Positions 24,401 to 34,807 of a stretch of 64,000 nucleotides of DNA are shown one piece after another. The notes beneath the pieces were generated by a model. It did no database searches. It saw only the letters and a program-made list of their open reading frames with translations, and had not been told where the DNA came from. Both the position numbers and the translations under genes were made by a program. Numbering within the stretch: the first letter of the stretch is position 1; each line of letters opens with the position of its first letter. The DNA is from Harmothoe impar (lineage: Eukaryota; Annelida; Polychaeta; Phyllodocida; Polynoidae): NCBI GenBank assembly GCA_947462335.1, contig OX381721.1:39334488-39398487 (forward strand). Reading direction: 5' to 3'.

Positions 24401-27400
24401 TGTCGATAGGGGCCCGGGCAGCCATCTTGGTGTCCCCGTCATGGTGCACCACGTCCGCCACCTCACACATCCAAGTGGTACCTGTATGGACAAAACATGT
24501 GGATGACATTATTGTCTATATTAGATATTCCGTATACTGTAAACGTACATCTGTGAGCAGGCCAGCAGAAAGGGGTATCCCCGTGGGATTAGTACCAATG
24601 GCTTAAAAAGGAAGAAACAGGCTAATATTTCTATTTTGGTACTTTTTTCTGGAGAATTCAGTAGTTTTACACAAAACATTCCATTTTTTGTGAAAAGCTT
24701 CCTTATTTGGAATGTAAAAAAGAATGTTTTAGAGCCTAAATAGGTGTCTTTGTTGATATGTGTTGCCATGGAAACACGATTTTCATTCCAAATAAAAAAA
24801 TAAAGAAGCCCATTGGTAGTGTGATTCACGAGGATTACTATGGTCAAAACAGAAAAAAACTATCATTTCTGGATCAAGATCTATGGACTATAGGATGAAA
24901 ATTTATTATCATTTTCTAATTATTCTAATTATGCTAATTAGATAGAGATATCTTGGAAACAATGCGACTTAGAGCTTATTAGGATTTTGGATAGGGCAAT
25001 GTCCACCCATATTCAAATAGTAATTTCTCAAAAACCTGAAATGATATCTTATTTTGTAATATATCATTGGAAAGCTCATGATATCAATTTTAAAGTTGAC
25101 ATTTTCGTTGGATACCCCTTTTCCCTTGCCTGTACATTTTCGCTAGTATAAATTTTCGCGGATTTGCTAATAAGTACCATTTCGCTGGGATTTAAATTCG
25201 CAGATTTTGAATGATGGTTGTTACAGAGCTATGTTGGATTAATTTTCGCTCTATCCACGAAAATATGTACAGAGCGAATATTTATACAGTATTAAATCAA
25301 ATAGCCAAATATCCTAAATCCGCAAATTTTAGTACTAGCAAAAATTTGCAAATTTGCAAAAATGTATCCATGCGAAAATATCTACATTCACAGTAGATGG
25401 ATAGACCATGTTCAATGATGAAAACAGTTTAAATAGTATACAAGTCGGTCCAGCGGTTTGGATTTAGCAGCCATTTGAAAGCATAAAAATGTTGTTTGGA
25501 CCTATTTCCGACCTTGGTCTCCACTAGATTCTGTGGGCATATTGTAAGCATTGTGGAATTCCTGAAAAACTAAATAGGTCCTGGAATATGCTATATATCT
25601 CCTTTACTCAATGAAGCCTCAGTAGGTGCAAACTTCAACTAATATTTTTACATACCCTCAAAATCCCAATATATAACATATGTTCACATAGGTCTTGCAC
25701 AGATATTGTTGAATATCTCAAATTTGTGTCTCATTTCATGAACATGTCAGATATCCTGTTGGTTCTGCAGGAATACTTTATACAAATCTTGGAGACTGTG
25801 CCTGTTTTTTTCCTGATCTGAATTATAAAGTTTAACTTCACAATTCTCATTTAAAAAGAAGGGAAACACTTACTGTCCCAATGTCCCTGAACAGTAAAAA
25901 TGATCAGAATCCAAATCGATACCACACATCTGTTATTTCATATATCAAGTTGAATTTTCACCCCTTTAAGGTATTACATAATACTGAGTGATCTGATGAA
26001 AATCATGATATTCCCTGAAATTTCTGAAATATCACTGATATTGAGCTACTTTATGACATCTTGGGACAACATTTCTTTTTGACCTCTGAATCCAATTTAT
26101 GATGTCAGCTCATTTATACTATTCCCATAACATAACAAAACAATTATGTAAGCTTTAGGCCCATTACATAATGATTTAGAAATCCTGATTTTGTGGTGTT
26201 TAATGCTGGGTACAAATGGGCTTGCAATTGATATATTTGTATGGAATCACATGTATAAGGATCCTGAGGGTTGTATAAGTCGTCATGGACTATTGTGCAG
26301 GGTGCTAGGCATCTAATTCTGTTCTCACACTTAACCCATTAAGAATATTAACTAGGTAGTTGGTGCATCTTAAGTATAGAGTGAAAAGATTTTAAACCAC
26401 CGCAAAAATCTGTATCCAAAATTTCTGAAAAGTGCCCAAAACTGCTGAAAATTGCCAAAAAAGAAAAAAATCAAAAATATTTCCAATAGTCATATCCTCA
26501 TGTGCCATCCCTCAAAATAAAGCACTGGGTGCCCTTCTCCTGAGACTTTATCCCCAATGGTGTAGGAGTGAAATCAGTTCCTATCACAGGGCTGCAGGGA
26601 GTTGGAAGGTTTATTCTGGTTTCGCTCTTACACCATTGGTCATATAACGGAAATAGTTGGTACATCTTTTAGGGCAGAAAATTACCTTTCAAATAACCCC
26701 AAATATGTGTGTATAACATTTCAGAAAATTGCCTCAAAATTCTTTTTTTTTTAATTTAAAAACACTTCCAATAGGCCTTTCTCCATGTGTAATACCTCAA
26801 AATGAAGCTTAATGTGTCCTGCTGACAAGGGTAAAGCTCCTGGGACTGTATCTCGTATGGCGAGGGAGCGAAATCAGTAAATAGACATTGTGTCTTCCAG
26901 GACTGCATGGCTACTCACTACCAGATGGTCCTATTTTCCAAATGTTCCCGAACTTCAGAGCATCGGCAAGGGAACTTAGCATCATGATACACCCATTGTG
27001 AGGCATCAGAGCAATGCTGATACATCGGAGCGTTCTTTAGAATACTTTAGATAGCTGATACACCAAATAGTTTGGAAGAGAGAGCACTTTCAAAAGTATG
27101 TGTTTTGGTTCTTACGCGAGGACACGGCCAGCGGCTGCCTATTAGGATATCTATTTCTACATTGTATTTAATGTATAAAAGTAAGGAAAAAATAGGACTT
27201 TGTGGTTGAAATGACCAGAGCACTGTGGTGGCTCATGAGCCACTTGTGTCAAATTATTGAGATAACTATACCTTACATTTTCAAGATATATGCAGTTGTT
27301 ACAATCCTTGATGTGTACACAAATCAAATCATATATCAGTACTTGTCAATACTCATATAGATATGAAGACATTTATGGAAAAGTATAACAATTTTTTACT

Positions 27401-28211
27401 TCAAAGTCCAATCGTTTTAGACTAAAGACAGATTTCCTGTACATTCCATTCAAAAATAAAAATGATCTTACACATATATGTTCTTCAAGAAGAGATTATT
27501 CTGAGAAAGGTATACATTTCATCGGTTGATTTAAATACTAACTCCTTCTTTATAAAATAATGACTAAACTTAATTTGAGGTTCATAATGTATACAATGCA
27601 CTGATTCAACCTAGTATATAATATCATGTTCTCAATATGCAACACACCACTCACTAAGTATTACTCACTTTGAGCCCCTGCTACTGCCTGCCTGTCTCTG
27701 CTAGGCACAGGTACCCAGTGTGTTTGCTCCCCTCTATGTGTTTATAGCTACAGACTGAGGTGTCTGTGGACAACAGTAGGATACCCCTTTAAGAGCTCCA
27801 TAGTGATTAAATATACCTCTTAAGGTAGCTTAATTGTGGGATACCCCACTAGTATTCGCAGTATTTCTTGGGCTCCCTGTCCCCAGATTTGAGAGACAAA
27901 CTGTTTACCATCCTCAAAGGGTAGCAAGAATATTTTTTTTAAAGTTATTTTTTTCACAAAATAAGGTCCCTTCTTGTTGCACATCTCCCAGTTAATGCTG
28001 ACAAAAATTGATATACGACAATGTTCAACTTACCACACTTTGGGTAGGTGGCCACCAGAATATCCTCATGTGAGAACTGGAAGTCAGGTAGAGCATCCAG
28101 AACATGCACAGGGTGTGCAGACAGGTGTACCACCCCCTTGTACACATGCTGCCCCGGCATGTCATACAGGAACTGTACTGCCTCCCCTGATGCTGCTGAT
28201 GTAGTAGTCAT
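21446..28211 (-). CDS. Cytosolic sulfotransferase, copy 2 (3 exons, 312 aa)
   Basis: Tandem paralog of the gene at 11210-14529 with identical exon phases and first two exon lengths. Coding exons on the minus strand are 28034-28211, 24282-24481 and 21446-22006 (178+200+561 nt). It carries TYPKCGTTW spanning intron 1, IKTH with His117, RNPKD and RKGQAGDW at 265-272. Most protein differences from copy 1 are conservative. The C-terminus diverges and is five residues longer, and there is a KRYGSF versus KAYGSF change in exon 3. The introns are much larger than in copy 1 because of repeat insertions. The enzyme should be a cytosolic PAPS-dependent sulfotransferase. Its substrate is not inferable, and it may differ from copy 1 only in expression or fine specificity. 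Confidence 0.93.
22370..22442. repeat. Nested inverted repeat (cruciform-like)
   Basis: Two adjacent palindromes of the form TAACCTCCTCAGGAGGTTA sit inside outer arms GACCTAGTTGA and TGAACTAGGTC. The whole 73 bp can fold as one long hairpin or as two short ones. Related AACCTC/GAGGTT sequence occurs in the hairpin at 23411-23503. Confidence 0.8.
22628..22699 (-). repeat. tRNA-derived relic (SINE or tRNA pseudogene)
   Basis: On the minus strand, 72 nt have an A-box-like TAGTATAGTGGTTA and a B-box-like GGGTTCAAATC. The outer ends GGCACTA and TAAGGCC pair in five of seven positions. The anticodon arm does not fold cleanly, so it is not a working tRNA. Two weaker tRNA-like relics follow. One is minus-strand near 23144-23222 (GTGGCCAAACGG and GGTTCTAATC). 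The other is plus-strand near 23286-23305 (GGGTTCGAACCCC). Confidence 0.45.
22859..23055. repeat. MITE with perfect 25-bp terminal inverted repeats
   Basis: Left end TACCGTAGTGGCTTGAATAA... and right end ...TTATTCAAGCCACTACGGTA are exact inverted copies over 25 bp. The interior carries about six direct copies of [TA]AATAAGCGCAGG. The perfect ends suggest a recent insertion or gene-conversion homogenisation. There is no coding capacity. Confidence 0.85.
23411..23503. repeat. Long hairpin: 44-bp arms, 5-nt loop
   Basis: Arm 23411-23454 and arm 23460-23503 are reverse complements except for three positions. The loop is CTGCA. It lies at the right edge of the nested insertion. Confidence 0.9.
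24060..24252. repeat. TTAACCC-type MITE copy in sulfotransferase 2 intron 2
   Basis: It contains GCACTGGCAAGTTACT and TGTTGCTGCATCCTGATG-like phrases and ends TTAAAGGGTCAA, 29 nt from the exon 2 donor. This is the counterpart of 12228-12357 in copy 1. Confidence 0.55.
24640..25125 (+). repeat. Dispersed repeat, copy 1 (pair with 31330-31850)
   Basis: Shared blocks in the same order with 31330-31850 include AACATTCCATNTTTNG, TTGCCAT[GA]GAAACA, ATTATGCTAATTAGATAG, TAGAGCTTATT and ATATCACTGGAAAGCT variants. There is no open frame. It lies in sulfotransferase 2 intron 1. Confidence 0.65.
25128..25396. repeat. Likely MITE rich in ATTTTCGC motifs
   Basis: Phrases such as ATTTTCGC and its complement GCGAAAAT recur on both strands. 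The segment ends near TACATTCACAGTA. A second internal TACTGTATAAATATTCGC-like end is present on the minus strand. Its composition differs from the flanks. Boundaries are uncertain. Confidence 0.45.
26410..26890 (+). repeat. Two diverged tandem copies of a ~230-bp unit
   Basis: 26420-26580 and 26660-26880 share an ordered set of phrases: TTTCNGAAAA, TTCCAATAG, CTCATGTG/CTCCATGTG, CCTCAAAATNAAGC, CTCCTG/CTCCTGGGACT and GAAATCAGT. This is intron 1 of sulfotransferase 2. Confidence 0.55.
27157..27850 (+). repeat. Duplicate of sulfotransferase 2 intron 2 sequence, now in intron 1
   Basis: The segment aligns in the same order with 22130-22269 and 23509-23830. Shared phrases include GCTCATGAGCCACTTGTG, AACTATACCTTAC, AAATCAAATCATATATCAGT and GGCACAGGTACCCAG. 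The same gene therefore carries homologous DNA in two introns, which suggests a past unequal exchange or partial tandem duplication. Confidence 0.65.
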
Positions 28212-28280
28212 GATGCCTGCTGGTATCTGCTCACTGTTGTAGAAGGAGATAGATTGGTACTATCATGTGTGTTACTGGTC

Positions 28281-28288
28281 AATTTATA
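28281..28288 (-). promoter_or_regulatory. TATA box of sulfotransferase 2
   Basis: Minus-strand TATAAATT lies about 70-77 nt upstream of the ATG, embedded in the 18 bp that is identical to the paralog's promoter. Confidence 0.65.
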
Positions 28289-28339
28289 TGTATATCGAGG
28301 GGCAATGACCGAAAAGGTTGAGATGAGAGTTAGATTTCG

Positions 28340-29480
28340 TAATGAAGGGCATGACCTGTGGTGGATCACCAACAGTGGACCCTCTTGGTGTTACAAGACA
28401 GTGGGGACACTTCTTGGGTCACTGACCGTTCACAATGTACCTTCACAGAGCTTACTGGTCCTTTAATAGTCCTTCCTTTAAGGTTAACCTAGAGCTGTGC
28501 CTATTGGTTGCCATAATGCAAGAATGGAGTACCTGGAAGTAATTCAACTGGATGAATGCATCATGCTGACCATACAGCGCTAATACAAATAATGAACATG
28601 ATCCTCAAGCCATAATGCATTTCTCAAATCTGTTTGCCACATATTTATAGACCAGCTGTAGGGGCCATGGTAATTTTAGAGGAATTTTCCCTGGGCCAAA
28701 CCGTTGCTAAATACCATAGAGTTATGAGGACTGTAGTCAATGCTTAGTCAGCCATTGCATCAACTATAGTTGATGCTCGGCCATAAAGGGTTAAAAATCA
28801 CCAACTATGACTATGTTATAGTTACTATTATGTAGGAAATATGTTATAGTTACTATTATGTAGGAAATATATAATTAGGCTCTTGATGGGCTAAATGCAA
28901 CATGTAGTGTGAATGAAACTCTCCTTTTTTTTTTAAATTTGGGATTTTTCACCGGTGGTTTTGCTGGAGAATTATAGTTGGGCTTAATGTGGGTTGCCCT
29001 ACAAGTGGTTTGAGCATTGACAGTAGATGGGCAGATGGTTTTGAGTCTTTAGAAGATAATTACACTTCTTTTTTTTCGGTGGGGGGGGGGGGGGGTTGCA
29101 TCATTATATTCAGGTTTAACATTCTTTGGACAAAAATGATTGCCATTTTAAGGGGCAATGACCTATGTTGGATCTCTTTTGTGTTACTATACAGTGGGTT
29201 TACAGTGGCGGTCACTGAATCCTCTCACAGTTCACCCCTATACTATGGTTGCTGGCCCTTTAGTCCTTTAAGGGCAACATACTGATGAAATGCAATGGGC
29301 CATTTGTTGATGCATGGATGCATGATGCATGGATGCAGGGGAGGGTGAAATTTTGTGCGCAGTGCCCAAAATCCTTTTCATCCCCCCAGAGATGTCAAAA
29401 TGTCCTCCCCCCAGTAGGCCTTTAAATTGAAGCATAGTAACATGTGGGCCTTTTCGCTGAAAACAGGTGGGGTGTTTGCT
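28340..29480. repeat. Upstream region of sulfotransferase 2 with duplicated blocks
   Basis: It contains counterparts of the copy-1 upstream blocks: 28344-28460 and 29156-29290 to the first, 29245-29480 to the second. 28757-28776 is the perfect palindrome GCATCAACTATAGTTGATGC, followed by AAAGGGTTAA (MITE family as at 9024). A run of about 15 G's sits near 29081-29095. Short open frames here are not conserved. Confidence 0.55.
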
Positions 29481-29568
29481 CCCCCAATGATTGCTTATTT
29501 TAGACAAAAATATGAAGACCATCAAAACTAGTTTTATCAATGAATTAAGTACCACCTGGTGAGTTGGG

Positions 29569-29850
29569 TCGGATTTATTTTTAAATAGTTAAATCAACAT
29601 TCAACCAATTAATTGAATTAAAGTTGATTTCAGTCACATTCTGATCATTTATCAACTTAGTGTCACATAGATAAACATTTATCTCCTATTAAACTGTATT
29701 CTAATGGTGTCGGAATTATCTTTAAATAGTTAAATCAACATTCAACCAATTAATTGAATTAAAGTTGATTTCAGTCACATTCTGACCATTTATCAACTTA
29801 GTGTCACATAGATAAACATTTATCTCCTATTAAACTGTATTCTAACGGTT
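29569..29850 (+). repeat. Two tandem 141-bp units, nearly identical
   Basis: The unit starting at TCGGATTTAT/TCGGAATTAT occurs twice, head to tail, with a period of 141 bp and only a few differences. The high identity indicates a recent duplication. There is no coding content. Confidence 0.85.
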
Positions 29851-30237
29851 GAACGAATGGTCTTAGGGAGGATTCATTATTTATGCACTTATGGCAGGGG
29901 TGGGGGTAGTAAAGATATGAAAAATAAATCCCTCCCCCCTCGGAATAGGTTGAAGAAAAAACGCCCCCCCCCCCTCTGCATAGGTTTAAAAAATGCACCC
30001 CCCTTCCCCTACCATAGATTGTGTTTTACCTAATTGCAAATACAACATTGGTGTATACTAATATGCTGGGCACTTTTTTACCTTCAATAAGTATATACAT
30101 TTGAAATATACAGCATTGGTACCTGTTGACAGGCGTTACCTGTTATGAATCTTTTACCAATAAAACAATTCAAAACTCTTAAAAACGTCTATACTAGAAA
30201 CTGAAATAGACTATCCAAGAAACTGAACCCCATCTTG

Positions 30238-30261
30238 CTGGGGAGGTCCATCTCTATGTAC
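30238..30261 (-). pseudogene. Fragment matching sulfotransferase exon 2
   Basis: About 23 bp (plus strand TGGGGAGGTCCATCTCTATG, then TAC) match the interior of exon 2 of sulfotransferase 2 (24368-24390). There, they encode the minus-strand YIEMDLP region. No other exon piece is visible around it. It may be the remnant of a third gene copy. Confidence 0.5.
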
Positions 30262-31329
30262 CTGTTGATTTTACTTCTATGAAGTTGTGTGTGGCCAGTA
30301 ACCAATGAGAATCAATGAACAGTGAACACCCATATCTCCCAGTGCTGCCCTGGCAGTAGGAACAGAGAGAGTGGCCTCTCTACATAGCAGCTTTTTTGGG
30401 AGTTCACCACATCACCCATCACACAGATTAATATATAAATGCTGATTTTGAAGATGCAAGTGGCATTTACCGGATATGAAACAGGGGTGACTGGATTTGA
30501 CTTGCTGACTACTTAAAGTGAGTATATTCAATGATTGAGACTCAAAATGCAACCTTCTTATAATTGATCCAGGATGTTTCTACCTAGGGTAGATTCACCA
30601 TGAGTCGGACACGTACCCTAAGACGGACAGTGGAATCTCAGGTGTATTCATGTACAGCATGACTTCTAGTATTTGTTTTTCGGAAAGAATAACACTTAAA
30701 CTTTACCATTATTCACAAATAAATATCTTAACATGCTTGAATAACCAGATAATCAAGTGTCCGTCTCAAGGTATCAGTCTCCGTGAAAACTTTTTTGCCT
30801 TGCAGGACATTCGGTCCTGCAGATCAGTTGTTTTGCAGGACCGGCTTACATTTTGCAGGCCCGGATGCCTGAGAGCACTTTTCATATCTCAAAAAAATGT
30901 ACAAAGCAAGAATTTATATCGAATCAATACAGCTTTTCTGTATATTCCTATTGATCATTGTAAAATCTCGAGTAATGATTTTCAAAATATTTATGCAAAA
31001 TGCTTTTCTCTCTAGAGACCTTAATAATGGTCCGATTTACAAGCCGTAAAAACTGACATGTAGCCAAAGATCCAGCCAGTCATCTGGACCGGCAGTAGGA
31101 CCAGTCCAGCCGGTCCAGAAGCACCCTATTCCATTCATGTTCATTATACCTGTAATATTGTTCAGATATAACTTTATTTGCCAATTATTATGGTGAATGG
31201 GTGGAATGAAATCGTGCACAAAGCCACTTTAACAGTAAATTGGATCAACAAGGGAAAAGGGCCCTCCGTGCGGGATTTTAAGTTCCAACTTTGGCCACTA
31301 GGGGGCTCCATATAGCCAAAAAGGACCAA
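30262..31329. other. Intergenic; a CTCF-like site near 31295
   Basis: No gene is recognised. A 121-codon open frame at 30650-31015 shows no domain. CCACTAGGGGGCTC at 31295-31308 fits the CTCF core consensus except at one position. It lies at the left edge of the dispersed repeat. Confidence 0.45.
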
Positions 31330-31850
31330 AATATAGCAAAAACTTATATATACTACTTTTTATGTAGAATATGATAGGCCACTTTAGAAGATTCCATCTT
31401 TGGTGAAAACATTCCATATTTGGAATGGAAAAGAACGTTTTTGGGCCTAAATTGGTGTTTTTGCACATGTTGGTTGCCATAGAAACATGATTTTCTTTAT
31501 AAATCGAAAAATTAAAAAACTTGATTGATAGAAGGCTCCATAACGATTTCTATGCTGAAAACAGAATGTAGATACCCTTTTTAGAACAAAAGCTGTGACC
31601 AAATAATTGAAAAAGTTTGGATATTTGGTAATAAGCATAATTATGCTAATTAGATAGGAATATCTCTAAAACAAAGTAAGATAGAGCTTATTGGCATTTA
31701 AGATTAGACAATGACCACATGCGCTGACCACACATATTCAGAGAGCCAGTACTCAAAAACTAGAAGTACCAGCTAATAAAATATATCACTGGAAAGCTGA
31801 TGACATCAATTTTATTATTGAGTTTTTACCTTGGAGGACCCTTTTCCCTT
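31330..31850 (+). repeat. Dispersed repeat, copy 2 (pair with 24640-25125)
   Basis: Same-orientation partner of 24640-25125. It ends about 110 bp before the 5' LTR. Confidence 0.65.
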
Positions 31851-31961
31851 GACTGTCTACAGTTGTTCAAGGGATTGGTTTAAGGAAACGTTGGTTAAAA
31901 TAGTGGTTAATTTCCATAGAATATTATGATGGGTATAACATCAAAAATCAATGTATGATAG

Positions 31962-32508
31962 TGTAACGGGTTGACTATAAAGTCTAACTGTTATTGTTGT
32001 ATATCTATTGTATGTTGTATGATGTAAGACAACACGGTTCTATTGTGTTTAATAACTGTTTTATTCATCTAACTAGTGTCGTCGGTTCGTTACATATACC
32101 GATTCCTCTAGTTCGGTTATCTATACGGTAGTGTACCGGTACCACCTTCGGTTACCGTCGGTAGTTGTTACATAATCATTTTTACATAACTAAACCTAAC
32201 AGGTGGCGCTGCTAGTACGGTCACGTGGCTACGCAGCGCTGTATATAAGACGGCTGCTTCCCCATTGGAAGTCAGTCAGGTTTGGGACTGTCGTGACATG
32301 ACCACCCTGTGCTCACGGGCTTAACTCTATGCTATAGGGTTGCCCACTGTATTATATATCTGTTCTGATCTTGTATATCCGCTGGTTATACTTGTACTAT
32401 AATACCCAAGAGTTACCTTTACAATAAAGTCGCCGTATATTAAAGTCTAATTTACCTTGTCTGGTTTTTGTACTCAAGTGTCACATACGTAGTAAGAGAC
32501 CAACTACA
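31962..32508 (+). repeat. 5' LTR (547 bp)
   Basis: Starts TGTAACGGGTTG and ends ACCAACTACA (TG...CA termini). It carries the promoter and polyadenylation signals described in the next entry, the motif ACCGTCGGT at 32154-32162, and a CTCF-like AGGTGGCGCT at 32201-32210. Confidence 0.97.
32222..32428 (+). promoter_or_regulatory. LTR promoter and polyadenylation signal
   Basis: E-box CACGTG at 32222-32227, TATATAAG at 32242-32249, and an initiator-like TCAGTC at 32272-32277, about 30 bp downstream of the TATA box, where the R region would begin. AATAAA lies at 32423-32428. The same set recurs 11,010 bp downstream in the 3' LTR. Confidence 0.75.
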
Positions 32509-32530
32509 TTGGTGCCGTGACCACTTGATC
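32509..32530 (+). other. Primer-binding site region
   Basis: TTGGTGCCGTGACC follows the 5' LTR directly. TGG at its start would pair with a tRNA CCA end, so a tRNA ending GGTCACGGCACCA would be the minus-strand primer. I cannot name the tRNA. Confidence 0.75.
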
Positions 32531-32570
32531 GAACCGACCATTGATAGGGTATTAAATAGACTTACAGTAT

Positions 32571-34724
32571 ATGGATTACCTATACGATTTTGTCAGCTCG
32601 TTCAGCGGCAGGACTAAAACCCCTGCTGAGGAACGTGAAGAAGCCGTACAGAATGTACGCTTCTTCACAGGCAAATCTAATAGGCGGGAGAGCCGGGCAG
32701 CCTCGGAGGTGCCCGGTGACGACCTCTCCCAAGAAGCAATAGGTGATCCTATTGTGGAAGCCTTTACCAAAGGAGAGGATGGGGAGCAATCTCCAATCCC
32801 GGGACCCTTTGATATAAGCTCCAGGAGATCGTTGGACTCCCTTTCCACGAATCTTTTCTGTCCTGAGGGTCAGAAAATACCGGGTAGGGAGCCTAAAACT
32901 CTCGGCCCAGCTGCCTTCGGTTCTACACCGACGGTAGCAGATCCTTCATTGGATCCAGACACGTCGGTTTTCACTGATGGTGCCACTCCTACACCGAACG
33001 GTATGGGGGGTGGCGGGCTATCAAAGAAAACTAACGTAGCAACAGAAGCTCCTGGTAAGGGGTACCCTCCAGCAGTAGATGAGCCATCCAGTTTACCACT
33101 GGATAGGGACCTACTAGCTGCCATGGGGATCCCCACCAAGAAAACTGAGTTGCATGAGCTCGCTGAAGCCCGGAGGGAACTTGCTTCCATCAATCAAACT
33201 AGGAAGTTATTCCTAAGGGAGGTTGATGAGAAGAAAAAGTTCCTACTGGAACTCCAGAACGAGATGGCTTCCCACAAGGTGGAGGTTGACAAACTTTTGC
33301 ACCAGAGGGTGTCCGGCGAATGTGAGGTTGCAAGCTTAACTTCCTTGGGAAAGGATTTGAGCACGCAGCTCCACTTAGCCAGACAGGACCTCGCAAGCTT
33401 AAGGCAAGTCAATCAGGACCTGAAGACGAAGTCGGAGAAAGTACCACCACCTTCCACGGTGGTACCTCCAGTCATACCCGTACCCAGTGTATACACGACA
33501 GTGACACCTTCAAGTGTCCCGCCGCTGGTACACACCACGGTAACAGGTATGACACCTCAGATGGGGGCTAGCTATCTACAGACTCCGGTCTGTGGTGGCG
33601 CCTTTGGAGGCACGGCAACACCTCCAGGGTACACCCACCCATCTACTGGTTCAACGATGTTGAACCAACAGCAGACCATGGTCTCAGTTCCAGTACCGAA
33701 ACCCAGAGCTAGACAAGGCTTAACGCCTGTCCAGCGGGCTAAGTACGACCGGAACCCGGCTATTGAGAAGCTGGGGACAGACATCGTCCCGCGGGACATC
33801 GATGAACTGGATGAACGGTATGCTCCTTTCAACTTTGGGGAGATCAAACATCCTGATGCAGCCCGTCAAAAGGCCATCGATATTCCGCCTTTCACAGGGT
33901 CGCCACCCTGGAGAAAGTACAAAGTTCGGTTCAAGGCTATTGTGGAGAGCAATCGCTGGAACAATCAGCAAGCGCTGGTTGCTCTGAAGCAAGCACTCTG
34001 CAACGGGCCAGGTGAACCAGCCCTTTTGGCGTTCGAGAGAGTGAAGATCAAGACATTGAGCTCACTTGAAGAAACAGCTGAATGGGCGATTGGGAAGATT
34101 GGTGAGCATGACCCAAGGACTCAGCTGCTCAAACGTGTCCAACGCAAGGACGAGCATCTGAGATCCTACGGATTTGCTCTACAAGAACTGATATCCGAGT
34201 GTTATCAGGGATGTAGACCTGACACCCCCACTGTCATCCAGGAGTTAACCTCCAGGTTTGTCAATGGAGTCAGAGACACCAATCTCCAGGCATATCTGCG
34301 GGAGAAATGGCAGCCGGACTTATCTCTAGCTGACCTTTTTGACCATGCAGATGTGTATGACACCAAACAGGCTGTTTTTCCTAGTGGAGGAGTGTCGGCA
34401 GCTCCATCTGTAGCCCCGAAAGGAGCTCAGGTGGTAGAGGCCGCCACAAAACCACCTAAGAAAAAACAGCCCGCCTCTGAGGAGGTGGCGGCAGTAATGC
34501 CTGACAGGGACATGGAAAAGATGATTGAGGGTTTGTTGCGGAAGCACTTGGAAAAGAGCTCTGCGTCCACTTCTGATTCTGGATCTGGAAAGAGAAGGAA
34601 AAAGAAGAAAAAGGACACGAAACCTCAGCCATGTAGACGCTGTCAGAAGATGGGTCATTGGGCTAGCGAATGCAAAGCCCCTGCACCCATCGCTGCTAAA
34701 ACCGAAAAGGAGACGGAAAACTGA
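32571..34724 (+). CDS. gag: Gag polyprotein (717 aa)
   Basis: Structural protein of the retrotransposon particle, which packages the RNA. The N-terminal ~190 residues are low-complexity and proline-rich. A charged coiled coil follows at roughly 195-280, then a Pro/Thr/Val-rich linker. A capsid-like helical region at about 425-600 contains a W-R-KY-x-V-RF stretch. A Lys-rich tail ends in one zinc knuckle, CX2CX4HX4C, with Cys688, Cys691, His696 and Cys701. It is longer than most Ty3/gypsy Gags. The start is the first ATG after the primer-binding site. pol is in the -1 frame and overlaps the last 25 nt. Confidence 0.92.
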   Translation: MDYLYDFVSSFSGRTKTPAEEREEAVQNVRFFTGKSNRRESRAASEVPGDDLSQEAIGDPIVEAFTKGEDGEQSPIPGPFDISSRRSLDSLSTNLFCPEGQKIPGREPKTLGPAAFGSTPTVADPSLDPDTSVFTDGATPTPNGMGGGGLSKKTNVATEAPGKGYPPAVDEPSSLPLDRDLLAAMGIPTKKTELHELAEARRELASINQTRKLFLREVDEKKKFLLELQNEMASHKVEVDKLLHQRVSGECEVASLTSLGKDLSTQLHLARQDLASLRQVNQDLKTKSEKVPPPSTVVPPVIPVPSVYTTVTPSSVPPLVHTTVTGMTPQMGASYLQTPVCGGAFGGTATPPGYTHPSTGSTMLNQQQTMVSVPVPKPRARQGLTPVQRAKYDRNPAIEKLGTDIVPRDIDELDERYAPFNFGEIKHPDAARQKAIDIPPFTGSPPWRKYKVRFKAIVESNRWNNQQALVALKQALCNGPGEPALLAFERVKIKTLSSLEETAEWAIGKIGEHDPRTQLLKRVQRKDEHLRSYGFALQELISECYQGCRPDTPTVIQELTSRFVNGVRDTNLQAYLREKWQPDLSLADLFDHADVYDTKQAVFPSGGVSAAPSVAPKGAQVVEAATKPPKKKQPASEEVAAVMPDRDMEKMIEGLLRKHLEKSSASTSDSGSGKRRKKKKKDTKPQPCRRCQKMGHWASECKAPAPIAAKTEKETEN

Positions 34725-34807
34725 ATGGGGCCCATCCTCTTGGCAAGGATGGCGCCCCCACAGTTAGCCATGCCTGTAAGGGATTAGTAGACGGTGTTAA
34801 CTCTTCC

